From: Pseudomonadota bacterium
GTDB taxonomy: Bacteria > Desulfobacterota > Binatia > UBA9968
DNA: 64,000 nt
Assembly (NCBI GenBank): GCA_021324155.1
Contig: JAJPJQ010000021.1
Coordinates: 1 to 64,000 of the forward strand
Direction: 5' to 3'
Shown: in pieces, positions 8,104 through 16,873 of the stretch
Numbering within the stretch: position 1 is the first letter of the stretch
Layout: every line of letters begins with the position of its first letter
The notes under the pieces: model-generated
The model's database searches: none
Seen by the model: only the letters and a program-made list of their open reading frames with translations
Told to the model about the DNA's origin: nothing
Position numbers and translations under genes: made by a program

Positions 8104-9026
8104 TCACCGAGGATCTCGCCCGAGACCAGCCGATATTTTGCGGCGAAATCGGATGCGGGAAGCTCCGCCTCTCGTTCGAGCTGCAGTTGTTGTAGGACGA
8201 GGACGCCCTCGCTCGCGGCCACGCGCACGCCATTTTCGTTGAGGGAAAGAACGCCGCCGGCGTCGGCGTCGCCGTCCTGGCGATCGACAGCCGCTTTCCA
8301 CACGAAGAGTTTCTTTCCGCGCAGGAAAGTAAAGGCGCCCGGATAAGGATGCGTCACGGCGCGAACGAGATTATAAATTTCCACCGCGGGACGCCGCCAA
8401 TCGATTCTGCCGTCGTCGGGACCGCGCCCGCCGAACTTCGTCGCGAGCGCGTGATCCTGCGGCCTCCGCGGCGCGCGCCCTGCGACGAGCAGCGGATAGG
8501 TTTCAGCCATCAATTCGCGCGCCGCGCGCGTAAGCTTTCGATAGAGCGTCAGCGCCGTGTCGTCGAAGTCGATCCGTACGCGCCGCTGCGCGACGATGTC
8601 GCCGGCGTCGGCCTTCTCGACCATGTAATGCAGCGTAACGCCGGTCTCCGTCTCGCCGTTGACGATCGCCCAGTTGACCGGCGCGCGACCGCGGTAGCGC
8701 GGCAGCAGCGAGCCGTGGAGATTGAGCGCGCCGAGACGCGGGATCGACAGCATCTCGCTCGATAAGATCCGCCGATAATAAAAAGAAAATATTAGCTCGG
8801 GTCCGGCGCGGCGGATCGTATCGACGAAATCAGCCGCGTTGGGATTCTCCGGGAAATAGAGCGGCAGCTTGCGGCTGCGCGCCAGCTCGGCGACGGAGCG
8901 GAACCAGATATCTTCTTTCGGATCGTCGACGTGCGTCACGACGGCGCAGATGTCCGCCCCCGACCGAAGGAGAAAGTCGAGGCATTCATAGCCGACGTCT
9001 TGATAAGCAAAAATCGCGAGCTTCAT
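8097..9026 (-). CDS. ArnA-type formyltransferase domain, stand-alone
   Basis: The 309-residue protein matches the N-terminal half of ArnA throughout: a Rossmann-like start (MKLAIFAYQDVGYECLDFLL), the catalytic segment NLHGSLLPRYRGRAPVNW (Asn and His), and KADAGDIVAQ with the catalytic Asp. This domain formylates UDP-L-Ara4N using 10-formyl-tetrahydrofolate, so the product can be handed to ArnC. In enteric bacteria ArnA also has a C-terminal UDP-glucuronate decarboxylase domain of similar size, which is absent here and not found nearby. The gene is directly upstream of and overlaps arnT. PurU/Fmt-like enzymes are the alternative, but the sequence pattern is clearly ArnA. Confidence 0.9.
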   Translation of the reverse strand: MKLAIFAYQDVGYECLDFLLRSGADICAVVTHVDDPKEDIWFRSVAELARSRKLPLYFPENPNAADFVDTIRRAGPELIFSFYYRRILSSEMLSIPRLGALNLHGSLLPRYRGRAPVNWAIVNGETETGVTLHYMVEKADAGDIVAQRRVRIDFDDTALTLYRKLTRAARELMAETYPLLVAGRAPRRPQDHALATKFGGRGPDDGRIDWRRPAVEIYNLVRAVTHPYPGAFTFLRGKKLFVWKAAVDRQDGDADAGGVLSLNENGVRVAASEGVLVLQQLQLEREAELPASDFAAKYRLVSGEILGEC

Positions 9027-9087
9027 TGCAGCCCGTCGACGCGGCCGGGAGAAACCGCCGTTTCCATTGACAAGCTCGCCTCTCTAT

Positions 9088-10815
9088 ATGAAGCTGATCC
9101 GACGAATGGGAATCGACGGAGCGATCCAGTCTCTTGTCGCGAGCGAGCTCAAGATCCCGGCGGTGAGAGCCGCAGCGCGTTTCGCCGCCGGTCTCGAAGT
9201 CGGCGACCAGCTCGCTTCGCTCTGCATCCTGTTTATCATGGCGGGCTATCTCGCGCAAAAACCGCGGCTCGTCAAAACCTCCGCCGCCGCGCTGTTTGCG
9301 CTGGCGGTCGGCGGGATTCTCGTGCAGGCCTTTAAGTATCTGATCGGCCGCGCGCGCCCCGGGCTCGGACTCGGCGATATGGTGTTCGTCGGACCGCACT
9401 TCTCGCCGAGCGGCTTCGATTCGTTTCCCTCCGGACATACTACGGCGATGTTCTCTCTCCTGGCCGTCTTTTGCCGCTTTTATCCCGGCTTTACCGTGCC
9501 TCTCTACGCGCTGGGCTTCGCGCTGTCGGTCTTCGCGCGCGTCGTCACCGGACAGCATTTTTTCACGGATGTGATCGGCGGCTCGGTGCTCGGATCGCTC
9601 GTGGGCCTCTTCGTCGCCACGCGTTTTCGCGGCTTCGTCGAATCGCCGGCCGTCGTGTCGCAGGCCGCGGCTGCAGCGGACAGAGAGGCTCGCGCCCTCA
9701 AGCCGCTGGCGGAAATCCTGGACCTCGCGGTCGTCGGACTCTTTTCCGGCGTGGTCTTGCTATTCGGCTCCGGACTGGATTTTACGTCGGCGTCGCTCGG
9801 CATGCTGACGGCGCTCGCGGTTTATTTTTTGGCGCGCCACCTTGGCGGCCGCGAAACGGCGCTCTACGCGCCGCTCGTGCTTTCGAGCTGTTTTTTGTTC
9901 GTCCATGTGTCGCGCACGCTTCCGGCTGACACGGCGTGGGTCTTCTTTACGACGCTTGCGTTCACGTATTATTCATATTCGAGGGTCGGCGGACGAAAGG
10001 GTTTTTTTCTCCTCGGAGTCGCCTACGCCTCGATCGGCCTCGGCCTGCTCGCGCGCGGATGGCCGGCGCTTTTCGCGGTTCCGGTTTTCTGCTTCTACGA
10101 ATATGCAGCGGCGAAGGAGGAGCGCGGCTCTTGGCTTCGCGGCACGCTCGTGCCCCATACGTTCTTTTTAGCCGTTACGTTGCTCGTCGTCTTTCCATTC
10201 ATGGATCGCAGCGTCTTCAGCTTCGCGGCGCCCGCCGGTGATTTTTTCTTCAACGAGATGGTCGCGAAAACCGGCCTGACGCGCCGCGCCGGAAAGATCA
10301 TTTACTATCTGCCGCTGCTGGCGGCGGCTTTGTTCCCGTGGAGCTTTTTCGCGATCGCCTATTTCACGATCGAAGGCAAGCGATGGATTCGCGCGCAGTT
10401 CATCGATCCCAAGTCGCTGTTGCTTTTGGCGTGGGCGGCCGCCGTCGTGGGCATCCTTCCTTTTGTTGCTCCCGCATCCCCCCACACGCTGGTGCTGGCG
10501 ATTCCGCCGCTTGCATGCTTGCTTGCCGGCTTTATCCGCCGCGAGCTCGCCGATTCGCCGCGGGCGCTGCGCCTTTCCCTCGGCGCTACCCTCGTGACCG
10601 CGGGAGCGCTGGTGATAGCCGGTGTCGTTCTCCTTCGGATGCGACCCGAATACGCTTCGCTGAAGCTCGCCGCGCCGTTCGCGGTGCTCGCATTTTTTTT
10701 GGTCGCTGCTTGGTTCTTACGCGACCGCCGGCCGTGGCCGGGATTTTTCGCTCCGCTTTGCCTCGGCGCGCTCGCCTTTTACCTGAGCGCGATCGTCATC
10801 GCGCTTGCGACGTGA
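9088..10815 (+). CDS. PAP2 phosphatase fused to a PMT/GT39-like membrane domain
   Basis: About 575 residues. The N-terminal 190 residues are a PAP2-type lipid phosphatase with all three motifs: KYLIGRARP, PSGHTTAMF and RVVTGQHFFTD. The rest is a multi-pass membrane region that resembles the middle and late helices of GT39/GT83 transferases: LARHLGGRETALYAPLVL, DTAWVFFTTLAF and GLLARGWPALFAVP echo the matching helices of the neighbouring ArnT. The first periplasmic loop with the catalytic acidic residues of that fold is missing. I infer a lipid-linked phosphatase with a membrane domain of unknown role. The ATG at 9088 was chosen; an in-frame TTG at 9067 is the alternative. Confidence 0.8.
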   Translation: MKLIRRMGIDGAIQSLVASELKIPAVRAAARFAAGLEVGDQLASLCILFIMAGYLAQKPRLVKTSAAALFALAVGGILVQAFKYLIGRARPGLGLGDMVFVGPHFSPSGFDSFPSGHTTAMFSLLAVFCRFYPGFTVPLYALGFALSVFARVVTGQHFFTDVIGGSVLGSLVGLFVATRFRGFVESPAVVSQAAAAADREARALKPLAEILDLAVVGLFSGVVLLFGSGLDFTSASLGMLTALAVYFLARHLGGRETALYAPLVLSSCFLFVHVSRTLPADTAWVFFTTLAFTYYSYSRVGGRKGFFLLGVAYASIGLGLLARGWPALFAVPVFCFYEYAAAKEERGSWLRGTLVPHTFFLAVTLLVVFPFMDRSVFSFAAPAGDFFFNEMVAKTGLTRRAGKIIYYLPLLAAALFPWSFFAIAYFTIEGKRWIRAQFIDPKSLLLLAWAAAVVGILPFVAPASPHTLVLAIPPLACLLAGFIRRELADSPRALRLSLGATLVTAGALVIAGVVLLRMRPEYASLKLAAPFAVLAFFLVAAWFLRDRRPWPGFFAPLCLGALAFYLSAIVIALAT

Positions 10816-10816
10816 G

Positions 10817-11764
10817 CTATTCCAGGACTTCGCTCACGATGTAGCGCGGCCGTCGGCGGACTTCCATGTAGATGCGCGCAACGTACTCACCAACCAGCCC
10901 GATGCCGAGAATCTGAATCCCGATAAAGAATAAAACGACGGCGAAGAATATCCCGCCCCGGTCGATCGGACCACCGTGAAACAGCCACCAAGCGGACACA
11001 ACCACGGCGTTGGCGACGCCCGTCACCGCCGCGATCGCCCCCACGATCCCGACGATTTGAACGGGCAGCAACGAAAACCCGGTCATGAGATCGAAGTTGA
11101 GCCGGAGGAGTCGAAGCAGCGTGTAGCGCGAGCCGCCGGCGCGGCGCGGCGCATGGGCGATGGGAACCTCCGCCACCGAGCCGGCAAAGGCGTTTGCCAG
11201 CGCCGGCACGAAGGTGGAGATTTCGCCGCAGCCGCAGATATGATCCACGACGGTGCGGCGGTACGCGCGCAGCATGCAGCCATAGTCGTTCATTTTCACG
11301 CCGACAATGCGCGATGCCATCCGGTTTACGGCGCGCGAGAAAAAAAGCCGCAGCGCAGAGTCCCGACGTTCCGTGCGCCACCCACCGACCACGTCGTAAC
11401 CCTCGTCGATTTTATCGAGCAGCTTCGGAATCTCTTCCGGAGGGTTTTGCAGATCGCCGTCGAGCGTGACCACGACCTCGCCGCGCGCGCGATCGAGGCC
11501 TGCGGAGATCGCGGCGTGCTGTCCATAGTTGCGATTGAAGATGATGACGCGAATGCGGGAATCGCGCGAGTGCAAAAGGCGCAGAATATCCGCCGTACCG
11601 TCGCTGCTGCCATCGTCGACGTAAACGATCTCGAACGACTTCCGTGCTTTTTCGAGCACGGGCAGCAAACGCGCGTGCAGGGCTTCGACGTTTTCGGCTT
11701 CGTTATAAAACGGAACGACGATGGAAATTTCCGGCTCTTCGGCGATTTTCACGGGCGCGATCAT
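10817..11764 (-). CDS. arnC: ArnC-like undecaprenyl-phosphate Ara4FN transferase (GT2)
   Basis: A GT-A glycosyltransferase of about 315 residues with SIVVPFYNEAENV, VDDGSSDGT, the metal motif TLDGDLQNPPEEIPKLLD and NDYGCMLRAYRR, followed by two C-terminal membrane helices ending GLVGEYVARIYMEVRRRPRY. NRNYGQHAAISAG and STFVPALAN follow ArnC closely. The enzyme loads formylated Ara4N onto undecaprenyl phosphate at the cytoplasmic face, the step before ArnD and ArnT. GtrB/DPMS-like relatives are the alternative, but the other arn genes nearby support ArnC. The ATG at 11764 is preferred over an in-frame TTG at 11788. Its stop lies one base from the end of the convergent PAP2 fusion gene. Confidence 0.88.
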   Translation of the reverse strand: MIAPVKIAEEPEISIVVPFYNEAENVEALHARLLPVLEKARKSFEIVYVDDGSSDGTADILRLLHSRDSRIRVIIFNRNYGQHAAISAGLDRARGEVVVTLDGDLQNPPEEIPKLLDKIDEGYDVVGGWRTERRDSALRLFFSRAVNRMASRIVGVKMNDYGCMLRAYRRTVVDHICGCGEISTFVPALANAFAGSVAEVPIAHAPRRAGGSRYTLLRLLRLNFDLMTGFSLLPVQIVGIVGAIAAVTGVANAVVVSAWWLFHGGPIDRGGIFFAVVLFFIGIQILGIGLVGEYVARIYMEVRRRPRYIVSEVLE

Positions 11765-11817
11765 GACTCCGAACGCCAGCGAATACAAGGCGACGACAAA
11801 AATCGGCCTCGGGTGTT

Positions 11818-11850
11818 CACCGGATCACACGTTCGAATCCACCGGGTCAC
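11818..11850. repeat. Two direct repeats upstream of the prkA promoter
   Basis: CACCGGATCAC at 11818-11828 and CACCGGGTCAC at 11840-11850 are near-identical and spaced 22 bases apart (two helical turns), 18 bases before the candidate -35 of the prkA operon. The geometry fits a tandem activator site, but this is inference. Confidence 0.4.
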
Positions 11851-11868
11851 AACTAAGGATAAATTTTC

Positions 11869-11897
11869 TTGACATTGTTTACGATTAGCGTTTCAAT
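11869..11897 (+). promoter_or_regulatory. Candidate promoter of the prkA-yeaH-spoVR operon
   Basis: TTGACA (11869-11874), a 17-base spacer and TTCAAT (11892-11897, 4 of 6) lie in the 463-base gap between arnC and prkA. The remaining leader of about 330 bases holds no convincing gene. It has an imperfect stem (CTTAGGG near 11975 with CCCTAAAG near 12001) and ends with a strong Shine-Dalgarno AAGGAGGAG before the prkA ATG. The weak -10 may indicate activator dependence or an alternative sigma factor. Confidence 0.45.
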
Positions 11898-12227
11898 GTG
11901 CATAAGTCAGGGCGATCTGAAGTTTTTCGCCTTCACTTCGTCGAATCGGTTGAGTCCTGACTTGTGACCGGGACCTTAGGGAAGGAGGTTTGAGTGCAGG
12001 CCCTAAAGAGCTTCTGGTTCTTATTTCCTCCGAATCCGCTACCCCTTCTCCATCCGTCGCATGTTCGCTATGCTTTAAGGCGCAGGAGCCGTACCGACGA
12101 ACGGCTCGCAAACGATTCTCATGGCTAAGAGGACGCTGACAAGTCTACTTGGCGCACATCGGTTTTTTAATCCGAACATTTTGAATTTTCTATTTGAGGA
12201 TCCATTCCGAAAGGAGGAGCTGTCGGA

Positions 12228-14156
12228 ATGAACCAAGAGTTTGAGTCGCTCATCCGCAAAGACCGCGATATCGCCAAAGCCCGTGCCTGGAAAGGTAACC
12301 TGTTGGGCTATTTGGAAAAGGTGAAGGAAAACCCGTCGATCACTAAGCTCGCGCACGCACGCATGCACGATATCATCATGCGTCCGGGCGTCGGCGATAT
12401 TCAGGAGACCGACGATCCGCGGATTAAGCGCCTTTATAAAGACGAATCGGTGAAGGTCTATAATTTCTTCACCGATGAATTCTTCGGCATCGAAAAAACG
12501 ATCGCACAGATCGTCCGCTACTTCCATGCCGCTGCGCTCAAGGGCGAAGAGAGTCGGCAGGTCCTCTATCTCATGGGTCCGGTCGGCTCCGGCAAAAGCT
12601 CGCTGGTCGAGAAGCTGCACCGCGGGCTCGAAGAGAGCACTCCGATCTTCGCCATCGAAGGCTGTCCGATGTTCGAGGAGCCGCTGCATCTCATCCCGCG
12701 CCACCTGCGCAAGGAATTCGAGAAGATGCTCGGCGTGCACATCGAAGGCGATCTTTGCCCCGTGTGCCGCTTCCGGCTGAAATCGGAGTTCAACGGGCGC
12801 TACGAGGAATTCCCCGTCGCGACCATCGAGTTTTCCAAGCGCGCGCGCGTCGGCCTTGGAGTCGTGCCGCCGGTCGATCCGAATAACCAGGACACGTCGG
12901 TGCTGATCGGCAGCGAAGACATCTCGAAGCTCGATCTCTATTCCGAAGGCGATCCGCGCGTGCTGGAATTGAACGGCGCGCTCAACATCGGCAATCGCGG
13001 CATGGTGGAATTCATCGAGGTATTCAAAAATGAAATCGAATACCTCCACTGCATGATCACCGCGACGCAAGAGAAAGTCATTCCCGCGCCGGGCCGCCAC
13101 GGACTCGTCTACGTCGATACCGTCATCGTGGCGCACTCGAACGAGGCCGAATGGCAGAAGTTCAAGGCCGACCACACCAACGAGGCGATTCTCGACCGCA
13201 TCGTCGTCGTGAAGGTGCCTTACAACCTGCGCCTGTCGGAGGAGATCAAGATCTACCAGAAGATCATCCGCCATTCCGACTTCAAGGCGCACGTAGCGCC
13301 GCACACGCTCGACATCGCCTCGATGTTCGCGATTCTCTCGCGTCTCGAGCCGACGAACAAATGCGATCTCATGACGAAACTCAAGCTCTACAACGGCGAA
13401 GAGGTGGTCGAAAAAGGCCGCACCAAGAAAGTCGATGTGGAAGAGTTGCGCGAGGCAACCAAGCGCGAAGGCATGAGCGGAATCTCGACGCGCTTCATCA
13501 TGAAGGCGCTCGACAACGCGCTCTCCGACAACACGACCGGCAACTGCATCAATCCGATCAACGTCCGCGAGGCGCTCATCAACATGGTGAAGGAGGCCGA
13601 CCTCCCCGACGATACGCGCAAGCAGTATCTCGAATTCCTGCAGGACACGCTGCACAAGGAATATCTCGAGCTGCTCGAGAAAGAGATCACGCGCGCGTTC
13701 GTCTATTCCTATCAGGAGCAGGCCGAGGCGCTGTTTCAGAACTACCTCGACCATGCGGAGGCCTATGTTAACAAGAGCAAAGTAAAAGACCGCAATACGA
13801 AGGAGGAGCTCGCGCCCGACGAGAGCTTCATGAAATCGATCGAGGAGCAGATCGCGATCATCGGCTCCGCCGCCGACGGCTTCCGGCAGGAAGTCATCGC
13901 GTATCTCTGGGCGGCGAACCGCCGCGGCGAAAAGATCGACTACGGCAGCTACGAGCCGCTGAAAGAGGCAATCGAGAAAAAGCTCATGACGTCGGTGCGC
14001 GACATCAGCCGCATCATCACTAAAGCGCGGACGCGCGACGAGGAGCAGAGCGAGAAATACAACGCGATGGTGAAGAACCTACTCGACCACGGTTACTGCA
14101 CAAACTGCGTCGACGTCATTTTGAAGTACGCGGCGAACAACCTGTGGAAGGACTGA
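12228..14156 (+). CDS. prkA: PrkA family serine protein kinase (YeaG)
   Basis: The 642-residue protein has an N-terminal AAA-type domain with the P-loop GPVGSGKSS (about residues 116-124) and a C-terminal kinase-like region, the standard PrkA layout and length. In enterics YeaG is induced by nutrient stress and stationary phase; in Bacillus PrkA affects sporulation gene expression. It is followed 27 bases later by yeaH and then spoVR. This three-gene set is conserved across proteobacteria and acts in a poorly understood stress response. A strong Shine-Dalgarno precedes the start. Confidence 0.95.
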   Translation: MNQEFESLIRKDRDIAKARAWKGNLLGYLEKVKENPSITKLAHARMHDIIMRPGVGDIQETDDPRIKRLYKDESVKVYNFFTDEFFGIEKTIAQIVRYFHAAALKGEESRQVLYLMGPVGSGKSSLVEKLHRGLEESTPIFAIEGCPMFEEPLHLIPRHLRKEFEKMLGVHIEGDLCPVCRFRLKSEFNGRYEEFPVATIEFSKRARVGLGVVPPVDPNNQDTSVLIGSEDISKLDLYSEGDPRVLELNGALNIGNRGMVEFIEVFKNEIEYLHCMITATQEKVIPAPGRHGLVYVDTVIVAHSNEAEWQKFKADHTNEAILDRIVVVKVPYNLRLSEEIKIYQKIIRHSDFKAHVAPHTLDIASMFAILSRLEPTNKCDLMTKLKLYNGEEVVEKGRTKKVDVEELREATKREGMSGISTRFIMKALDNALSDNTTGNCINPINVREALINMVKEADLPDDTRKQYLEFLQDTLHKEYLELLEKEITRAFVYSYQEQAEALFQNYLDHAEAYVNKSKVKDRNTKEELAPDESFMKSIEEQIAIIGSAADGFRQEVIAYLWAANRRGEKIDYGSYEPLKEAIEKKLMTSVRDISRIITKARTRDEEQSEKYNAMVKNLLDHGYCTNCVDVILKYAANNLWKD

Positions 14157-14183
14157 CCGGCGGCGTGCGCGCCGGATCGCAGC

Positions 14184-15362
14184 ATGAGCACGGTTTTCCG
14201 CTCGTACGACTCAGCCTCCAGCCAGCGCAGCGACCGCTGCGCCGGAGACCGCCAGCGCCATCGTGAGAAAGTTCATGAGGCGATCCGGCAGAACATCGCC
14301 GATATCATCTCGGAAGAGTCGATCATCGGCAAGGATCGCGACCGCATCATCAAGGTCCCGATCCGCGGCGTAAAAGAGTACCGCTTCGTTTACGGCGACA
14401 ACGCGCCGGGGGTCGGTCAGGGCGGGCCCGATACCCAGCCCGGACAAGTGATCGGTAAAGGCGAACAGGGGGGCGACGGCCAGCAGGCCGGCGATCGCCC
14501 CGGCGTCGATTATTACGAGACCGACGTCGCCCTCGACGAGCTGATCGACATGATGTTCGAGGACCTGGAGCTCCCCTACCTCGAGCGCAAGCATCTTAGG
14601 CAAATGGAGGTCGAGCAGCTCTACAAGCGCAAAGGCTACCGCAAGAAAGGCATCCGCATCCGCCTCGACAAGCGGCGGACGGCGGTCTCGCGCGTCAAGC
14701 GCAAGAAAGCCGTGCAGCGCGCCGACGCCTTCGCGCTGCGGCCGCAGCGCTTTCCGTTTCATAGAGACGACCTCGTCTACCGCCATACCGTCACGCAGGT
14801 CCGCCGCGAGTCGAATGCAATCGTGGTTTGCATCATGGACACGTCCGGATCGATGGACACGATGAAGAAGTATCTCGCGCGGAGTTTTTTCTTTCTCCTT
14901 TACCGCTTCGTCTGCACGAAGTATCAGAACGTCGAGATCGTCTTCGTCGCGCACCACACCGAAGCGGCCGAGGTCACCGAGGACGAGTTCTTCCATAAAG
15001 GCGAGGCGGGCGGAACGTTCATCTCTTCGGGATATCGCAAAGCGCTGGAGATCATCGAGCAGCGCTATCATCCGTCGCTTTGGAACGTTTACGTGTTCCA
15101 TTGCTCCGACGGCGATAATTTCGAGTCGGACAACGCAGCGGCGCTCCAGGCCGCCAAAGATCTCGCCGGCGTATCGAATCTATTCGGCTACGGCGAGGTC
15201 AAACCGCTCGGCTCCGGCTATTACGGCAGCAGCATGATTCAATTTTTCTCGCAGCTCGCCGCCGACAACTTTCAAACGGTGCAGATTCAGCGCAAAGAAG
15301 ACATCTGGCCCGCCTTCAAGGGATTTCTCTCGCGCGAGCGCACGCGCGACGACGCCGCTTGA
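14184..15362 (+). CDS. yeaH: YeaH/DUF444 family protein (VWA-like)
   Basis: The 392-residue protein shows the DUF444 pattern: an Arg-rich N-terminus, a Gly/Gln-rich linker (GQGGPDTQPGQ region, about residues 78-110), then a von Willebrand factor A-like domain with the MIDAS-type sequence CIMDTSGSMDTMKKYLARSF. The family is found with PrkA kinases and SpoVR proteins, as here, and is thought to be a partner in the same stress pathway. The exact biochemical role is not established. The gene lies between prkA and spoVR with short gaps, so one transcript is likely. Confidence 0.93.
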   Translation: MSTVFRSYDSASSQRSDRCAGDRQRHREKVHEAIRQNIADIISEESIIGKDRDRIIKVPIRGVKEYRFVYGDNAPGVGQGGPDTQPGQVIGKGEQGGDGQQAGDRPGVDYYETDVALDELIDMMFEDLELPYLERKHLRQMEVEQLYKRKGYRKKGIRIRLDKRRTAVSRVKRKKAVQRADAFALRPQRFPFHRDDLVYRHTVTQVRRESNAIVVCIMDTSGSMDTMKKYLARSFFFLLYRFVCTKYQNVEIVFVAHHTEAAEVTEDEFFHKGEAGGTFISSGYRKALEIIEQRYHPSLWNVYVFHCSDGDNFESDNAAALQAAKDLAGVSNLFGYGEVKPLGSGYYGSSMIQFFSQLAADNFQTVQIQRKEDIWPAFKGFLSRERTRDDAA

Positions 15363-15371
15363 GCTTTCGCG

Positions 15372-16805
15372 ATGCCGGCCGGTTTCACCATCCAGGAGCT
15401 GGAATCGTGGAACGAGCGCATTCTCGTGCTCGTGGAAAAGTTCGGCCTCGATCCGTATCCGCAGGAGTTTGAGATCTGCGACCACGAGCAGATGCTGGGC
15501 TATATGGTGTATTCCGGCATGCCCTCGCACTATCCGCACTGGTCCTACGGCAAAAATTTCGAGAAACTTAAGACGCTCTACGACTACGGCGTGAGCGGCC
15601 TGCCGTACGAGATGGTGATCAATTCCAATCCCTCGATCGCCTATTTGATGCGCGACAACTCGCTGCTGCTCCAGGTGCTCACGATCGCCCACGTGTACGG
15701 CCACAACGATTTTTTCAAGAACAACTTCACGTTCAAATCGACGCGGGCGCAGTATACGATCGAGACGTTCAAGGCGCACGCCAACCGCATCCGCCATTAT
15801 ATGGAAGACCCGAGCATCGGCCTCGAAAAAGTCGAGCCGATTCTCGACGCGGCGCACGCGCTCTCGGTGCAGTGCCGGCGCAATCTCGCGATCCGCAAGC
15901 CGTCGCAGGAAGAAGACGTCGAGCGCCGTCTCTCTGAATCGGCTCCCGCGCACGATCCGTTTCACTCCATCCACCGGCGCCAGGACTACGTCGCGCCGGA
16001 CTTGAACCGCGTGCCGCTCTATCCCGAGGAGGACCTGCTGCTCTTCATCCGCGATCACAACCCGCTCTTCAGCGACTGGGAAAAAGACATTCTCACAATC
16101 GTGCACGAAGAGGCGCAGTACTTCATCCCGCAGATGGAGACGAAGATCATGAACGAAGGCTGGGCGAGCTTCTGGCACAAGCGCATCCTCGACACGCTCG
16201 AGCTGCCGCAGGGCATGCAGCTCGAATTCGTCGTGCGCCACAACCAGGTGCTGAGCCCCGCGCGCGGCTCGATCAACCCGTATCATCTCGGCATGAAGGT
16301 ATGGGAGGACATCGAGCGGCGCTGGGACAAGCCGGCGGTCGACGAGAAGCGCGATACCGGGGTCAAAGCGAAGACCGGCAGGGAAAAAGTCTTCGAAGTG
16401 CGCGAGGTCGAGCGGGACGCTTCGTTCCTGCGGCGCTATCTCACAGAGGAGCTGATCCGCGAGCTCAATCTCTTCGAATACCAGAGCCGCGGCGGCGATC
16501 AGGTGGTGGCTCGAGTGGCGGACGACGACAACTGGCGCGCGATCAAAGAGACGCTCATCAAAAACGTCGGCACGGGAACGATTCCGGTCATCAAGATCGA
16601 GGACGCGGACTACAACAAAAACCGCGTGCTGTTCCTGCGGCACTATCACGACGGCCGCGACCTCCAGCTCGAATACGCGGAAAAGACGCTGCGCTACCTG
16701 CACCTGCTCTGGAGCCGCGAAGTCGTCCTCGAAACCGAGATCAACGGCAAGCAGTCGCTGCTCTGCTTCGCCGACGATAAGCTCACGATCAAGCCCGTCC
16801 ATTAA
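15372..16805 (+). CDS. spoVR: SpoVR family protein (YcgB-like)
   Basis: The 477-residue protein starts 9 bases after yeaH. Typical SpoVR segments are visible: PQEFEICDHEQMLGYMVYSGMP near the start, AHVYGHNDFFKNN, and HEEAQYFIPQMETKIMNEGW in the centre, rich in His/Glu. In Bacillus SpoVR is needed for normal spore cortex; in Gram-negative bacteria it is part of the prkA operon and sporulation is not implied. No sporulation gene appears in the window. The product is probably cytoplasmic. Confidence 0.95.
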   Translation: MPAGFTIQELESWNERILVLVEKFGLDPYPQEFEICDHEQMLGYMVYSGMPSHYPHWSYGKNFEKLKTLYDYGVSGLPYEMVINSNPSIAYLMRDNSLLLQVLTIAHVYGHNDFFKNNFTFKSTRAQYTIETFKAHANRIRHYMEDPSIGLEKVEPILDAAHALSVQCRRNLAIRKPSQEEDVERRLSESAPAHDPFHSIHRRQDYVAPDLNRVPLYPEEDLLLFIRDHNPLFSDWEKDILTIVHEEAQYFIPQMETKIMNEGWASFWHKRILDTLELPQGMQLEFVVRHNQVLSPARGSINPYHLGMKVWEDIERRWDKPAVDEKRDTGVKAKTGREKVFEVREVERDASFLRRYLTEELIRELNLFEYQSRGGDQVVARVADDDNWRAIKETLIKNVGTGTIPVIKIEDADYNKNRVLFLRHYHDGRDLQLEYAEKTLRYLHLLWSREVVLETEINGKQSLLCFADDKLTIKPVH

Positions 16806-16873
16806 ACTTCCCGTTGCCACTCTCCGCTTTCGTGGTTTATGATCGCGGTTGAAACTCAAGCCGAGAGTCTCGC

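Noticed and set aside
11831-11845. GTTCGAATCC resembling a tRNA T-loop
   Set aside because: The flanking bases do not form the 5-bp T stem, and no acceptor, D or anticodon arm can be built around it.
11893-12111. Short antisense frame in the prkA leader
   Set aside because: No Shine-Dalgarno, no family match, and the composition is Ser/Arg-rich noise.
12075-13754. Long antisense frame opposite prkA (559 codons)
   Set aside because: The prkA frame has clear kinase motifs and a strong ribosome site; the antisense product is a low-complexity Arg/Asp/Val-rich mirror.
15180-16859. Long antisense frame opposite spoVR (559 codons)
   Set aside because: SpoVR homology on the + strand is unambiguous; the antisense frame is a compositional shadow.
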